Shown: positions 1 through 7,925 of the stretch, piece by piece
Position numbering within the stretch: the stretch's first letter is position 1
Layout: each line of letters opens with the position of its first letter
Source: Lachnoclostridium sp. UBA933
GTDB lineage: Bacteria > Bacillota > Clostridia > Lachnospirales > Lachnospiraceae
Assembly (NCBI GenBank): GCA_002293545.1
Contig: DBDL01000190.1
Span: forward strand, 1 to 11,251
Direction of reading: 5' to 3'
Length of the DNA: 11,251 bases
Translations under genes and position numbers: made by a program
Notes under the pieces: generated by a model
The model's input: the letters and a program-made list of their open reading frames with translations, nothing else
Databases searched by the model: none
What the model was told of the DNA's origin: nothing

Positions 1-1926
1 GCCATCGAATCCCCCCAATTCCTTCAATTCTCCGAAGCGGTGTCCGGCAGACGCCTCTGCAATAATCGGTACGGAAAACGCCTCAAAAGGCTTCGTTTCC
101 ATGCAGTTTTTGATGAAAATAACGGCATTTCCAAGCTCTTTTTCGGGCAGCTCAAAGACCAGTTCATCGTGTATTTGCAATAAAGGACAAAGCCACGGGC
201 GTTCGGGAAGCCCCCGGACAATCCGTCCGAGAGCCAGTTTGAGGATGTCCGCTGCGGTTCCTTGGATGGGCGTGTTCATGGCCACACGCTCCGCAAAGGC
301 TTTTTTGCTCCAATTAGGCGAAGCGATATCCGGGATGTTGCGCCGTCTGCCAAGCCACGTTTCGGTATATTTGCGGAAACCGGCGCGGGTTTTGATTTCC
401 TCCTGCCAGCGCTGGAGTCGGGGGTATCCCATCTTTAGATTACGGATAATGGACTCGCATTCACCGAGGGACACATCCAGTCCGGCTTTGAATTTTAAAG
501 TGCGCTGTAGTCCTTTTGCGAAAAGGCCGAAAAACGTACCGAAGTTGCAGTTCTTCGCAATCGTCCGGCGCTCTTTGTATTGGGGATGGGTTTTGTCGGC
601 AGCTTCTTTGAGCGGTATTTTATATATGACGGCGGTGGTCAGGGCGTGGATATCGCCGCTGGTGTGATAGGTTTCCAGCATTTTTTCGTCTTTGCAGTAG
701 AAAGCGCCGACACGCAGTTCGATTTGAGAAAAGTCCAGCGACAGCAGGATTTTGCCTTCCGGGGCAACAAAGAAGTTACGAACGCCAATGTCATCGGCAC
801 CGGCGCGGGGCATGTTCTGGCAGTTTGGATTCTTGGATGCAAAGCGGCCTGTTTCGGTGGCCAGCGGCATCAAATCCGGGTGAAGCCGCCCTGTGGCGCT
901 GTTGATATATTTGAGGTAGCCGTCAATATATGTGCCTTTGATCTTCCCCCAGCGGCGGTAGTCCTGCACCAAATCGAACAGTTCTGTCAGTTCCGGACGG
1001 TTCTCCGCGCACCATTCCTTTAATAAGATAATGGCTTCATCATCCAGCGCGTTTTGTTCTTTGGCGGTGAGTTTCATTTTGGGTAGTTTGAGCTGTTCAA
1101 ACAGATAACGCTTGAATGCGACAGTAGTAGCGTTTGCACCGATGTTGATATCGCCGATGATGAAGGCGATCTTGCCTTTTAACTCTACCAGCTTCTTCTC
1201 AGCCTCGGCGCGTTTTTGTTCCATAAGCTTCCGGTCAATCAGGAGGCCGTTGTAGCGCATGAGGCCGACATACACAGCGGTGGGTGACTCCACCTTTTCC
1301 ACAATAAAGCGGTGCTTGGGAAGGAAGCGGTCAAACCAGCGGTTCAGTTCATGGTAAAGCCGCAGGGCGTAGTCCGCATCGGCACAGGCGTAACGGATGG
1401 TGGCATCCGCAGAGGGATCAAGCTCGTCAAAGTGTCTGTTGCCCACAGTCTCGGCGAATGTGGGAAGCTGCTCACCGAAGTATTCCGGCACGATAGTTTT
1501 CAATCCACAGTCGGCTAGGGAGCGAAACTCGGTCTCGCTCTTGTATATAAGCTGTGCAGCGGCAAGCGTATCATATACCGGCTCTTGGAACACAATACCA
1601 CGAGCATAGAGGAATGCCGATTCAAAAGCAAGGTTATGAGCAACTTTGATGACGTCGGAATTGGCAAAGAAGGCAGCCAGCCAAGCCCATATCTCAACCA
1701 GTCCTTCGGCGTTTTTGCCGACACGGTGAGTCAGCGGCAGATATATGCCGTCATTTTCGGCCACAGAAAAACTGATGCCCACGATGTGACTCTTGTGGGC
1801 ATCCAGTGCGGCTTTATCTTCTGTTCTGTATTTTTCATCCGGCGCGGTTTCGAAGTCGAACGCGACAACGGTTGCTCCGGACAAGTGATTTTGAACTTCC
1901 TCTGGTGTGTGGATTGATCTGTACAT
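1..1926 (-). CDS. Family A DNA polymerase, phage/mobile-element type, C-terminus cut by window edge
   Basis: This gene encodes a template-directed DNA polymerase with a proofreading exonuclease, expected to replicate a phage or integrative element. Reading from ATG at 1926 the frame stays open for 642 codons to position 1 with no frameshift. The N-terminal 3'-5' exonuclease domain shows FDFET with D24 and E26, AHNLAFE around N98 (Glu where many relatives have Asp), and YxxxD at Y179-D183. The polymerase domain shows motif A SLDFSQIELR with D398, motif B RRTIAKNCNFG with R453, R454 and K458, and motif C QIHDELVFE with H586 and D587. There is no 5'-3' exonuclease domain, unlike housekeeping Pol I, which is usual for element-borne versions of about 650 residues, so only a few C-terminal residues are probably missing. 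A GGAGGTG site at 1934-1940 fixes the start. The gene is GC-rich compared with the operon to its right and is divergent from it. The family assignment is firm; the phage origin is inferred. Confidence 0.95.
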   Translation of the reverse strand, partial: MYRSIHTPEEVQNHLSGATVVAFDFETAPDEKYRTEDKAALDAHKSHIVGISFSVAENDGIYLPLTHRVGKNAEGLVEIWAWLAAFFANSDVIKVAHNLAFESAFLYARGIVFQEPVYDTLAAAQLIYKSETEFRSLADCGLKTIVPEYFGEQLPTFAETVGNRHFDELDPSADATIRYACADADYALRLYHELNRWFDRFLPKHRFIVEKVESPTAVYVGLMRYNGLLIDRKLMEQKRAEAEKKLVELKGKIAFIIGDINIGANATTVAFKRYLFEQLKLPKMKLTAKEQNALDDEAIILLKEWCAENRPELTELFDLVQDYRRWGKIKGTYIDGYLKYINSATGRLHPDLMPLATETGRFASKNPNCQNMPRAGADDIGVRNFFVAPEGKILLSLDFSQIELRVGAFYCKDEKMLETYHTSGDIHALTTAVIYKIPLKEAADKTHPQYKERRTIAKNCNFGTFFGLFAKGLQRTLKFKAGLDVSLGECESIIRNLKMGYPRLQRWQEEIKTRAGFRKYTETWLGRRRNIPDIASPNWSKKAFAERVAMNTPIQGTAADILKLALGRIVRGLPERPWLCPLLQIHDELVFELPEKELGNAVIFIKNCMETKPFEAFSVPIIAEASAGHRFGELKELGGFDG

Positions 1927-2045
1927 ATGTAAACACCTCCATTCGGGTACAGGAATAGCCTTAAATAATGGATATGTTTGTGCTGGGCAGAATAAATGTT
2001 GTCCACAGATTATTTGACAGGTTAGGTTCTTTTTTGCCGAACCCC

Positions 2046-2074
2046 TTGAATAAGTTTATAAACTGCGCTATAAT
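2046..2074 (+). promoter_or_regulatory. Sigma-A-type promoter for the defence operon
   Basis: TTGAAT at 2046-2051 and a perfect TATAAT at 2069-2074 are separated by 17 bp, close to the sigma-70/sigma-A consensus. Transcription should start around 2080, giving a very short leader in which GGAGGTG at 2084-2090 serves the ATG at 2098. No comparably good promoter was found between 2317 and 2512, so this one probably drives the whole plus-strand operon. No convincing minus-strand promoter for the polymerase was seen in the same spacer. Confidence 0.75.
2053..2064. promoter_or_regulatory. Candidate operator palindrome in the promoter spacer
   Basis: AGTTTATAAACT is a perfect 12-bp palindrome lying wholly between the -35 and -10 hexamers. 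A dimeric HTH protein bound here would block RNA polymerase, so it is a good candidate autoregulatory site for the XRE protein starting at 2098. A second imperfect element, GGTTC at 2025-2029 and GAACC at 2039-2043, lies just upstream. The symmetry is seen directly; the binding role is inferred. Confidence 0.45.
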
Positions 2075-2097
2075 TATTTTTATGGAGGTGCCTGTTC

Positions 2098-2316
2098 ATG
2101 ACATTTGCCGAGACCCTGAAGAAATTGCGTAGAGAATTGAATATGACTCAAGAAGCACTTGCCCGTGAGTTAAATGTAAGTTTTGCTACCGTTAATAAAT
2201 GGGAAAACAATAAGGCGAAGCCAAGCCGAATGGCTATGATGCTGATAAAAGAATATTCTAAGCGAAACGATATTTCAGAGGAAATCAAAACAGCATTAGA
2301 AGCCATAAAGATATAA
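2098..2316 (+). CDS. XRE-family HTH regulator, first gene of the defence operon
   Basis: This is a 72-residue Cro/C1-type DNA-binding protein and almost nothing but the helix-turn-helix domain. Residues 16-44 carry the signature MTQEALARELNVSFATVNKW followed by an ENNKAKPS turn, where Q18, A20, V27 and W35 are typical conserved positions. The remaining C-terminal residues form a short charged helix. A strong promoter and GGAGGTG site sit directly upstream. Its size and position, first in an operon with a DNA methyltransferase and a nuclease, resemble the controller (C) proteins of restriction-modification systems, which bind their own promoter as dimers. The palindrome at 2053-2064 fits that role. 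Whether it represses, activates or does both cannot be read from the sequence. Confidence 0.88.
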   Translation: MTFAETLKKLRRELNMTQEALARELNVSFATVNKWENNKAKPSRMAMMLIKEYSKRNDISEEIKTALEAIKI

Positions 2317-2341
2317 TTCATATGACAAGGAGATAAGTCAA

Positions 2342-2489
2342 ATGGCATTCAAAAACACTCAGTGAAGATTCCGTTGTGAATGTGGAATCGTTCTTGAAAA
2401 TTGCCAATGTACTTAATTGTAGCATTCCTGATTTATTTGAGTCCACACTTGGTGAGGCGGACAATCAAAAAAAGCTAACCACAAAATAA
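2342..2489 (+). pseudogene. Decayed remnant of a second small HTH regulator
   Basis: An AAGGAG site at 2326-2331 precedes ATG at 2342, but that frame stops after seven codons (MAFKNTQ, TGA at 2363-2365). A different frame is open from 2337 to TAA at 2487-2489. It encodes a segment rich in features of the C-terminal half of Cro/C1-type domains: NVESFLKIANVLNCSIPDLF, the usual last helices where the protein leads into 'ALNC.I.DL'. The recognition helix is absent. The simplest reading is an internal deletion with a frame change that removed the N-terminal and recognition helices while leaving the start signals and the tail. It lies between the intact XRE gene and the methyltransferase. The HTH assignment rests on a short match and is moderate; non-functionality is fairly sure. 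Confidence 0.6.
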
Positions 2490-2512
2490 ACAGAAAGGAG
2501 GGACTGACTACT

Positions 2513-3667
2513 ATGGCATTAAGGGTTTTTGAGGCTTTTGCCGGCATTGGGGCGCAAGCTACCGCCTTAAAGAGGCTTTGCGCAGATTTTGAAGTTGTCG
2601 GTATCAGCGAATGGATGGTTGATGCGGTTATTTGTTACGATGCCATTCATCATTTCGGTGAGAAAGCCATTGATGTACCCTCCTATGATGAACAGATGGA
2701 ATATCTGTCCCAATTTGATTTTAGTCGCGATTCTGTCCGCAAGACGAATCTCAAACTGTTAGAGCCGGAGGTCATTGAGCAACTTTACATAGCCAACAAG
2801 CGCAGCAAGAATTTTGGATCAATTTCACAATTGACCGGGCAGCGGATGCCTAAATGTGACTTGTTGATTTACAGCTTTCCCTGCCAAGACCTCTCAACGG
2901 GTGGAAATGGAAAAGGTATGAAAAAAGGTTCTGGTACTCGGTCATCCCTTTTGTGGGAAATCGAACGGCTTCTAAAGGAATTACACACTTTGGAGAAACT
3001 CCCACGCTATCTGCTGATGGAGAACGTTAAGACCGTGCTGTGTGATGCCTTCAAAGATGACTTGAAGGTCTTTTTAGCGTTTCTTGAGTCTATTGGCTAT
3101 CAAAATGATGCTCCAATGATGTTGAATGCTATGGATTTTGGTATCCCACAGGATAGAGTGCGTGCTTTCATTGTAAGCAAACTCGGAAAACATCTTGTTA
3201 AGGTATCAGAAAGCATCGACCAAGGCAAGCGCAAACGAATTTTTGACGCAACACAGTTTTTGCGTTTGGATTATGAGCACGAGGTTCTAAAAAACGAGGC
3301 CAATATTGCCCAGCTTAATGCGACACCATCACGCAAGAAGATGTGGGAAATAAACGGAAAAGAAGCGAACAAAGACACAATTATCAGAACAATCACATGC
3401 AATATGGACAGGACGCATACTGCAGCACTCTTCAAGTACGAGGGGGCTTTGGGAGACACATTCAGGCGTCTGACTATCCGTGAAGCTTTCTTGTTTATGG
3501 GCTTTACCGAAGATGAGTATGAACGCACAATACATTTGGACTTTACCTATCGCCGAATGAACAAACTGATAGGCAATTCTATAGTTGTGAATGTGCTAAC
3601 CGAAATATTCAGAGAAATGCTTGTAGGAAGATACGGCATTCCTGCAAGACCAAACACGAAAAACTGA
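2513..3667 (+). CDS. C5 cytosine-specific DNA methyltransferase
   Basis: The protein transfers a methyl group from S-adenosylmethionine to carbon 5 of cytosine in a specific DNA site, most likely marking host DNA as self for the operon. All key motifs are present in 384 residues: motif I VFEAFAGIGAQ (5-15), motif IV SFPCQDLS with catalytic C124, motif VI MENV with E170, motif VIII QDRVR (213-217), motif IX RRLTIREAFLFMGF (318-331) and motif X GNSIV (354-358). The target-recognition region lies roughly at 220-317 and is short, so a single small recognition site is likely but cannot be predicted. The stretch between motifs I and IV is about 40 residues longer than in compact relatives such as HhaI-type enzymes. 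The AAAGGAGGG site at 2494-2502 precedes the ATG. The next gene starts 12 bp after the stop, whose TGA is part of the next ribosome binding site. Confidence 0.95.
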   Translation: MALRVFEAFAGIGAQATALKRLCADFEVVGISEWMVDAVICYDAIHHFGEKAIDVPSYDEQMEYLSQFDFSRDSVRKTNLKLLEPEVIEQLYIANKRSKNFGSISQLTGQRMPKCDLLIYSFPCQDLSTGGNGKGMKKGSGTRSSLLWEIERLLKELHTLEKLPRYLLMENVKTVLCDAFKDDLKVFLAFLESIGYQNDAPMMLNAMDFGIPQDRVRAFIVSKLGKHLVKVSESIDQGKRKRIFDATQFLRLDYEHEVLKNEANIAQLNATPSRKKMWEINGKEANKDTIIRTITCNMDRTHTAALFKYEGALGDTFRRLTIREAFLFMGFTEDEYERTIHLDFTYRRMNKLIGNSIVVNVLTEIFREMLVGRYGIPARPNTKN

Positions 3668-3679
3668 GGAGGGACTGTC

Positions 3680-5146
3680 GTGGGGAGAATCATCGTAAAA
3701 GAGCCGCCTGCTAAGACGTTGATAACCGGTATCCGTGCTATCGGATATAGTTTCTCAACGGCAGTCGCAGATATTATTGACAATGGCATATCTGCCAAGG
3801 CACATCGAATTGATATAATCAGCGAGGTGGGCAATGGGGCGGCTTACGTCCAGTTTCTTGATGACGGAATCGGAATGAACTATGATGAATTGGAAAACGC
3901 CATGTTACTTGGGTCTAACCGAGAAGGACGGGAAGACAGCGAACTGGAATTGGGGCGTTTTGGATTGGGTCTAAAGTCGGCCTCTTTGTCACAATGCCGC
4001 ATTTTTACTGTAGCAAGCAAATTGGGTCAGGAACTTAACGCGATTACTTTTGACCTGAACCTGATAGAAGCTAAAAACAAATGGAACTTGAGGGTATTAG
4101 ACGACGATGAAATATGTGTCTTGCCAAACATAGACAAGTTATCCAATTTTGTATCGGGAACATTAGTGATTTGGCAGGATTTTGATAAAATTGAGGGTGG
4201 ATCAAAGAAGTTTGAAGACACTTTCCGTGAAATGATAGCCGAAGCCAAGAAGCATGTTGAGTTGGTCTTCCATCGGTTTTATTCTAGCCACGAGATTTAT
4301 TTCAATTACCGCCGAATTGAGAAACGCGACCCTTTCCTTATAGGCTCCGCACCAAAGCAACAAACCGGACACACCGAACGGCTTAAGGTAAATGGATATT
4401 ACATAGATGTGACTCCTTACACACTACCATTTTGGAATACTATCACTGACGAGGAAAAAGCACTCTTGGGATATCCTAAGAGCATTCACGACGACCAAGG
4501 CTTCTATCTCTATCGTAATAAGCGCCTCATATCATGGGGCAGTTGGTTTCGGATGGGGTTAAAGAGTGAACAAAACAAACTTGCTCGTGTCCAAGTGGAT
4601 ATTCCCTCTGCTTTAGATTCAATATGGATGCTGGATGTAAAGAAATCCTCGGCGCGAATACCAGATGTTATTCGCGAGGAGCTTCGGGCTTCAGTTAAAG
4701 ACTCGTTTGTTAGGAGTAAGAAAACTGTGCGTTTCCCAGGATTAAAGGAACAGCGGGCAGAAAATCCTGTTTGGATACGTACGATAAATATGCACGAGAA
4801 AACGGCATTTTACAGTATAAATCGGGACAATCCACTCATGATGGAGTTATTTGAAAATCTTGGGCATGGTGAGGCCAGACTTCTTGAGATATTGCTTTCA
4901 CAAATTGAAACATCACTGCCCAAGCATTCCATCTGGAATGACCACACAGACGATACCTTGCAAATTCCCGATAGGGCAGATGTTCTGGATTCGGAGCAGC
5001 AAATTAATGAATTGATGGATATTTTAGCAATGGCCAAACCTGATGATAAGACGGGATTGCTTGACAGACTTTTTTCCACTGAGACATACAGCAATCTTAA
5101 AGAAAATGCGGATTACATAGTGAGGAGGTTGCTCGGAAATGAATAA
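3680..5146 (+). CDS. GHKL ATPase of the MORC/MutL-like type
   Basis: This 488-residue protein has an N-terminal Hsp90-type (GHKL) ATPase fold. The N box is ADIIDNGISA (30-39) with N35 for magnesium; box G1 is DDGIGM (61-66); box G2 is GRFGLGLKSAS (92-102); box G3 is SGTLVIW (159-165). The second half contains an S5-like region with QGFYLYRNKRLI and then LDVKKSSARIP, where a lysine could reach the ATP gamma-phosphate as in MutL. GHKL proteins of this type dimerise on ATP binding and act as clamps, so a DNA-clamping or signalling role is inferred. Asp31 occupies the place of the usual catalytic Glu. The start is GTG at 3680, chosen because GAGGAGGG at 3666-3673 is correctly spaced and the conserved region begins at once. 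The 3' end overlaps the next gene by 8 bp. There is no nuclease motif or membrane segment. Confidence 0.9.
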   Translation: MGRIIVKEPPAKTLITGIRAIGYSFSTAVADIIDNGISAKAHRIDIISEVGNGAAYVQFLDDGIGMNYDELENAMLLGSNREGREDSELELGRFGLGLKSASLSQCRIFTVASKLGQELNAITFDLNLIEAKNKWNLRVLDDDEICVLPNIDKLSNFVSGTLVIWQDFDKIEGGSKKFEDTFREMIAEAKKHVELVFHRFYSSHEIYFNYRRIEKRDPFLIGSAPKQQTGHTERLKVNGYYIDVTPYTLPFWNTITDEEKALLGYPKSIHDDQGFYLYRNKRLISWGSWFRMGLKSEQNKLARVQVDIPSALDSIWMLDVKKSSARIPDVIREELRASVKDSFVRSKKTVRFPGLKEQRAENPVWIRTINMHEKTAFYSINRDNPLMMELFENLGHGEARLLEILLSQIETSLPKHSIWNDHTDDTLQIPDRADVLDSEQQINELMDILAMAKPDDKTGLLDRLFSTETYSNLKENADYIVRRLLGNE

Positions 5147-7925
5147 CAACACGATTACAAGGGCTCTGAATACGTTGGAGGCATTCTTAGAGAAAAAGCC
5201 AACAGCACACCAAGAACTGATATCCCAAGCGGAAACCATTTTAGAAATAATGAAGATTTATCGTACAGATAAGAATTTTGACGGTATCCTAAATGAAGTG
5301 GTAACCCGCTATGAGCGTAATGTCGGTGTTAAGACATTTGACCCTGACGTGCTTGTTGCTGACCCTGCCAGCGATATCTGGTTTACTTCCGAACATGATG
5401 GCGAACGCTTGTACTTCAAACGATATTGTGCATATCTCCGCCAGCAAGGATGGGATACTGATGTCATTGACAATTTAGAAGTAAACTGTGAGCGGACACT
5501 GTCCCATTGCGCTAATCCAAAGGGAGCATTAGCAGCGATAGATTCAAAAAAGCGCGGAATGGTGATGGGTGATGTACAGGCAGGTAAGACTGCCAATTAT
5601 CTTGGCCTCATCAATATGGCCTGCGACTATGGTTATCACGTTATTGTCCTGCTTGCCGGATTGACCAATTCCCTGCGTAAGCAAACCCAAGATCGTGTCG
5701 ATATGGGTTTCATTGGTGCTTACAGCAATTCCATTGGTAGTGGAATTATAAACTACATCGGTGTTGGCAAAGCTACAAACCAGCATTATGCAATTCCGTT
5801 AACAAACACTGATTGGGATTTCAAAAAGTTCATACAAAAAAATACAAACTTTCAGGCAACAGACTCAAACAAGCCCGTTATCCTTGTCGTTAAAAAGAAT
5901 GCCTCCATTTTAAAAAGCGTCCACGACTGGCTTCAACCCGGAGATCGCATTTCAGGCAACAGCATTCTTATTATTGATGACGAGGCCGACAATGCTTCAC
6001 CAAACACTAAGAAACCCGAATATGACCCGTCGGCTGTCAACCGCAGGATACGCGACATATATAATAAGTTTCCCATTACATCCTACATTGGGTTTACAGC
6101 CACGCCATTTGCTAATATTTTTATAAATCCATATGATATTAACGATGAAGACCAAGACCTATTCCCACACGACTTTATCGTTCAGCTTAATGCCCCTGAT
6201 TACTACTTAGGTGGGGACAGTGTTTTCCCGCCTGACGGGTCTATACCTTCCATTATTAGAATATTGGATACCGAAGAGCCAAATTTCATTCCAGTCAAAC
6301 ACAAAAAAGACTTCGTGGTCACAATCTTGCCTGACAGTATGAAAGAGGCGATATTGGCATTCCTCCTTAATAATGTCATCCGAACCTTACGCGGAGATAA
6401 GTACCAACATCGCTCAATGATGATTAATGTGACGGCATTAAACGACCCACAGGAGAGTGTTAGCGATGCTGTGAAAAAATACCTTTCCCAATTGCTAAAT
6501 ATCATCGAGCAGGATGTGTACAAGCCTGAGCAGGATTTTATCAGGAATGCCGAAATGAATAAGCTGCACAGACTGTACACCACAGGTGACGCAAACAGAA
6601 TGGATTTCTATTCTCCCATTCGTAATGAGTATGCGTGGGTAGATATTCAGCATGGTCTTTATTCCGAAATCAAACTGGTTGAAACTACCATTATAAATAA
6701 CCGCTATAGCGGAGATTTCCGATATGATTATAATGCCCATTCCGATGTTGGTTCGAGAGTAATTGTAATCGGTGGTTTCGTCCTTTCGCGTGGACTCACG
6801 CTTGAGGGACTTTGTGTTAGTTATTACAGCCGCAGTGCAACTGCATATGACACATTGCTTCAAATGTGCCGTTGGTTTGGTTATCGACCGCGTTATCAGG
6901 ACTTGTGTCGTATTTATATGTCGCAAGCGAGTATTGACTGTTTCGGCTCGGTTTTAGATGCCATTAGGGATTTAAAAGAGCAATTTAGAGAGATGGAACT
7001 TCAGGGCAAAAAGCCAGATGATTTTGGGCTTATGGTCAAAGAATCTCCTGCCACGCTTGAAACGAACCTGCTTGTTACTGCAAGAAACAAAATGCGGAAT
7101 ACACAAGTCATTGCACACTACGTCAATTATGGCGGTGTGTATGCAGACACATCTAAACTATTTAAGGATGCAGAAAAAAATCGTAAAAATTGCTCACTTG
7201 TTGAAGCATTTATAGCTGAACAAGCAGAAAAAGGTATTATGTTCTCGTGGGTGAAAAAGCGTTTTATGATGAACGGAGTAAGTAAAGAGAATGTCGCCAC
7301 TCTGATACGTAAAATCATAATTCCAAGCGGGCGTGGCGTGAACCAGCGCTTTGACTGCACGAATCTGTCAACCTATACTACAAAGAGCAATAACTTCCCT
7401 GAGTGGGATGTAGTCATTGCAACCGGTGATTCTGATAGATTCATGCAAGTCCAAGGGGAATCATTACCTGCTACAAAACGTACTTTTCGATTGGGTTCTT
7501 CCGATGAAAACTATATTCGTATGGGAGGTCAGAATAATCGTATTGTTGACCCTGGTATCTTTAACAGCGGTGTAGCATTATCGCCAAAAGAGCGTACGAA
7601 AATATTGAGCCAAAAGAAATTCCGCAATGCGGATAAGCCAAGCGAACAATTGACTGCTACTGACTGGCTTAAACTTCGTGAACGTCCGCTATTGGCAATC
7701 TATTACATCGATCTGAAGATTGATGACACCAAGCTATCTCTTGCCGAGCGTGATCGCTATGTAGCCATAAAAGAGGCATTCGATTCGGATTTGCTTGTTG
7801 GCTTCGCAGTAGGCTTTCCGTCCAAAGAAGCAAAAGAACGGATAATTTATAGGGAAAATCTTGTAAAAGCAAACGAGATAAATGTTGACGATGATTTTGA
7901 TGAGGAGGAACTGAGTGATGAGTAA
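5139..7925 (+). CDS. Z1-domain superfamily II helicase-like ATPase
   Basis: This 928-residue protein is probably the DNA translocase or remodelling motor of the system. The Walker A motif is GDVQAGKT (144-151, K150 and T151 contacting phosphates). Walker B is IIDDEAD, with D280, D281, E282 and D284. Motif III is FTATPF around T320-P323. The Z1 signature follows: GGFVLSRGLTLEGL around 544-558, then LLQMCRWFGYR (573-583) with R578 and R583 as candidate arginine fingers. The N-terminal 140 residues are mostly helical with no recognisable domain, and about 300 residues after the Z1 core are unassigned. The C-terminus ends in a strongly acidic tail (DDDFDEEELSDE). GAGGAGG at 5122-5128 supports the ATG. 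It overlaps both neighbours by 8 bp, indicating translational coupling. The Z1 family is known to occur with MORC-like ATPases and nucleases in predicted restriction systems; helicase activity itself is inferred. Confidence 0.93.
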   Translation: MNNNTITRALNTLEAFLEKKPTAHQELISQAETILEIMKIYRTDKNFDGILNEVVTRYERNVGVKTFDPDVLVADPASDIWFTSEHDGERLYFKRYCAYLRQQGWDTDVIDNLEVNCERTLSHCANPKGALAAIDSKKRGMVMGDVQAGKTANYLGLINMACDYGYHVIVLLAGLTNSLRKQTQDRVDMGFIGAYSNSIGSGIINYIGVGKATNQHYAIPLTNTDWDFKKFIQKNTNFQATDSNKPVILVVKKNASILKSVHDWLQPGDRISGNSILIIDDEADNASPNTKKPEYDPSAVNRRIRDIYNKFPITSYIGFTATPFANIFINPYDINDEDQDLFPHDFIVQLNAPDYYLGGDSVFPPDGSIPSIIRILDTEEPNFIPVKHKKDFVVTILPDSMKEAILAFLLNNVIRTLRGDKYQHRSMMINVTALNDPQESVSDAVKKYLSQLLNIIEQDVYKPEQDFIRNAEMNKLHRLYTTGDANRMDFYSPIRNEYAWVDIQHGLYSEIKLVETTIINNRYSGDFRYDYNAHSDVGSRVIVIGGFVLSRGLTLEGLCVSYYSRSATAYDTLLQMCRWFGYRPRYQDLCRIYMSQASIDCFGSVLDAIRDLKEQFREMELQGKKPDDFGLMVKESPATLETNLLVTARNKMRNTQVIAHYVNYGGVYADTSKLFKDAEKNRKNCSLVEAFIAEQAEKGIMFSWVKKRFMMNGVSKENVATLIRKIIIPSGRGVNQRFDCTNLSTYTTKSNNFPEWDVVIATGDSDRFMQVQGESLPATKRTFRLGSSDENYIRMGGQNNRIVDPGIFNSGVALSPKERTKILSQKKFRNADKPSEQLTATDWLKLRERPLLAIYYIDLKIDDTKLSLAERDRYVAIKEAFDSDLLVGFAVGFPSKEAKERIIYRENLVKANEINVDDDFDEEELSDE

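Noticed and set aside
580..1023. 147-codon plus-strand open frame, and another at 101-667
   Set aside because: Both lie opposite the DNA polymerase frame, which has all its catalytic motifs; they are by-products of GC-rich coding sequence on the other strand.
1731..2006. 91-codon minus-strand frame reaching into the divergent spacer
   Set aside because: It overlaps the polymerase start in another frame, has no recognisable motif and no ribosome binding site as good as the polymerase's.
1999..2007. DnaA-box-like TTGTCCACA, plus a perfect TTATCCACA at 8050-8058
   Set aside because: Single isolated sites, one inside a coding region, with no cluster or AT-rich unwinding region; no support for a replication origin.
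2014..2019. TTGACA as a -35 box for a second plus-strand promoter
   Set aside because: No acceptable -10 box at 16-18 bp; the promoter at 2046-2074 is far better.
6203..6926. Minus-strand open frames of 126 and 143 codons inside the Z1 gene
   Set aside because: They are antisense to the conserved helicase core and carry no recognisable domain or start signals.
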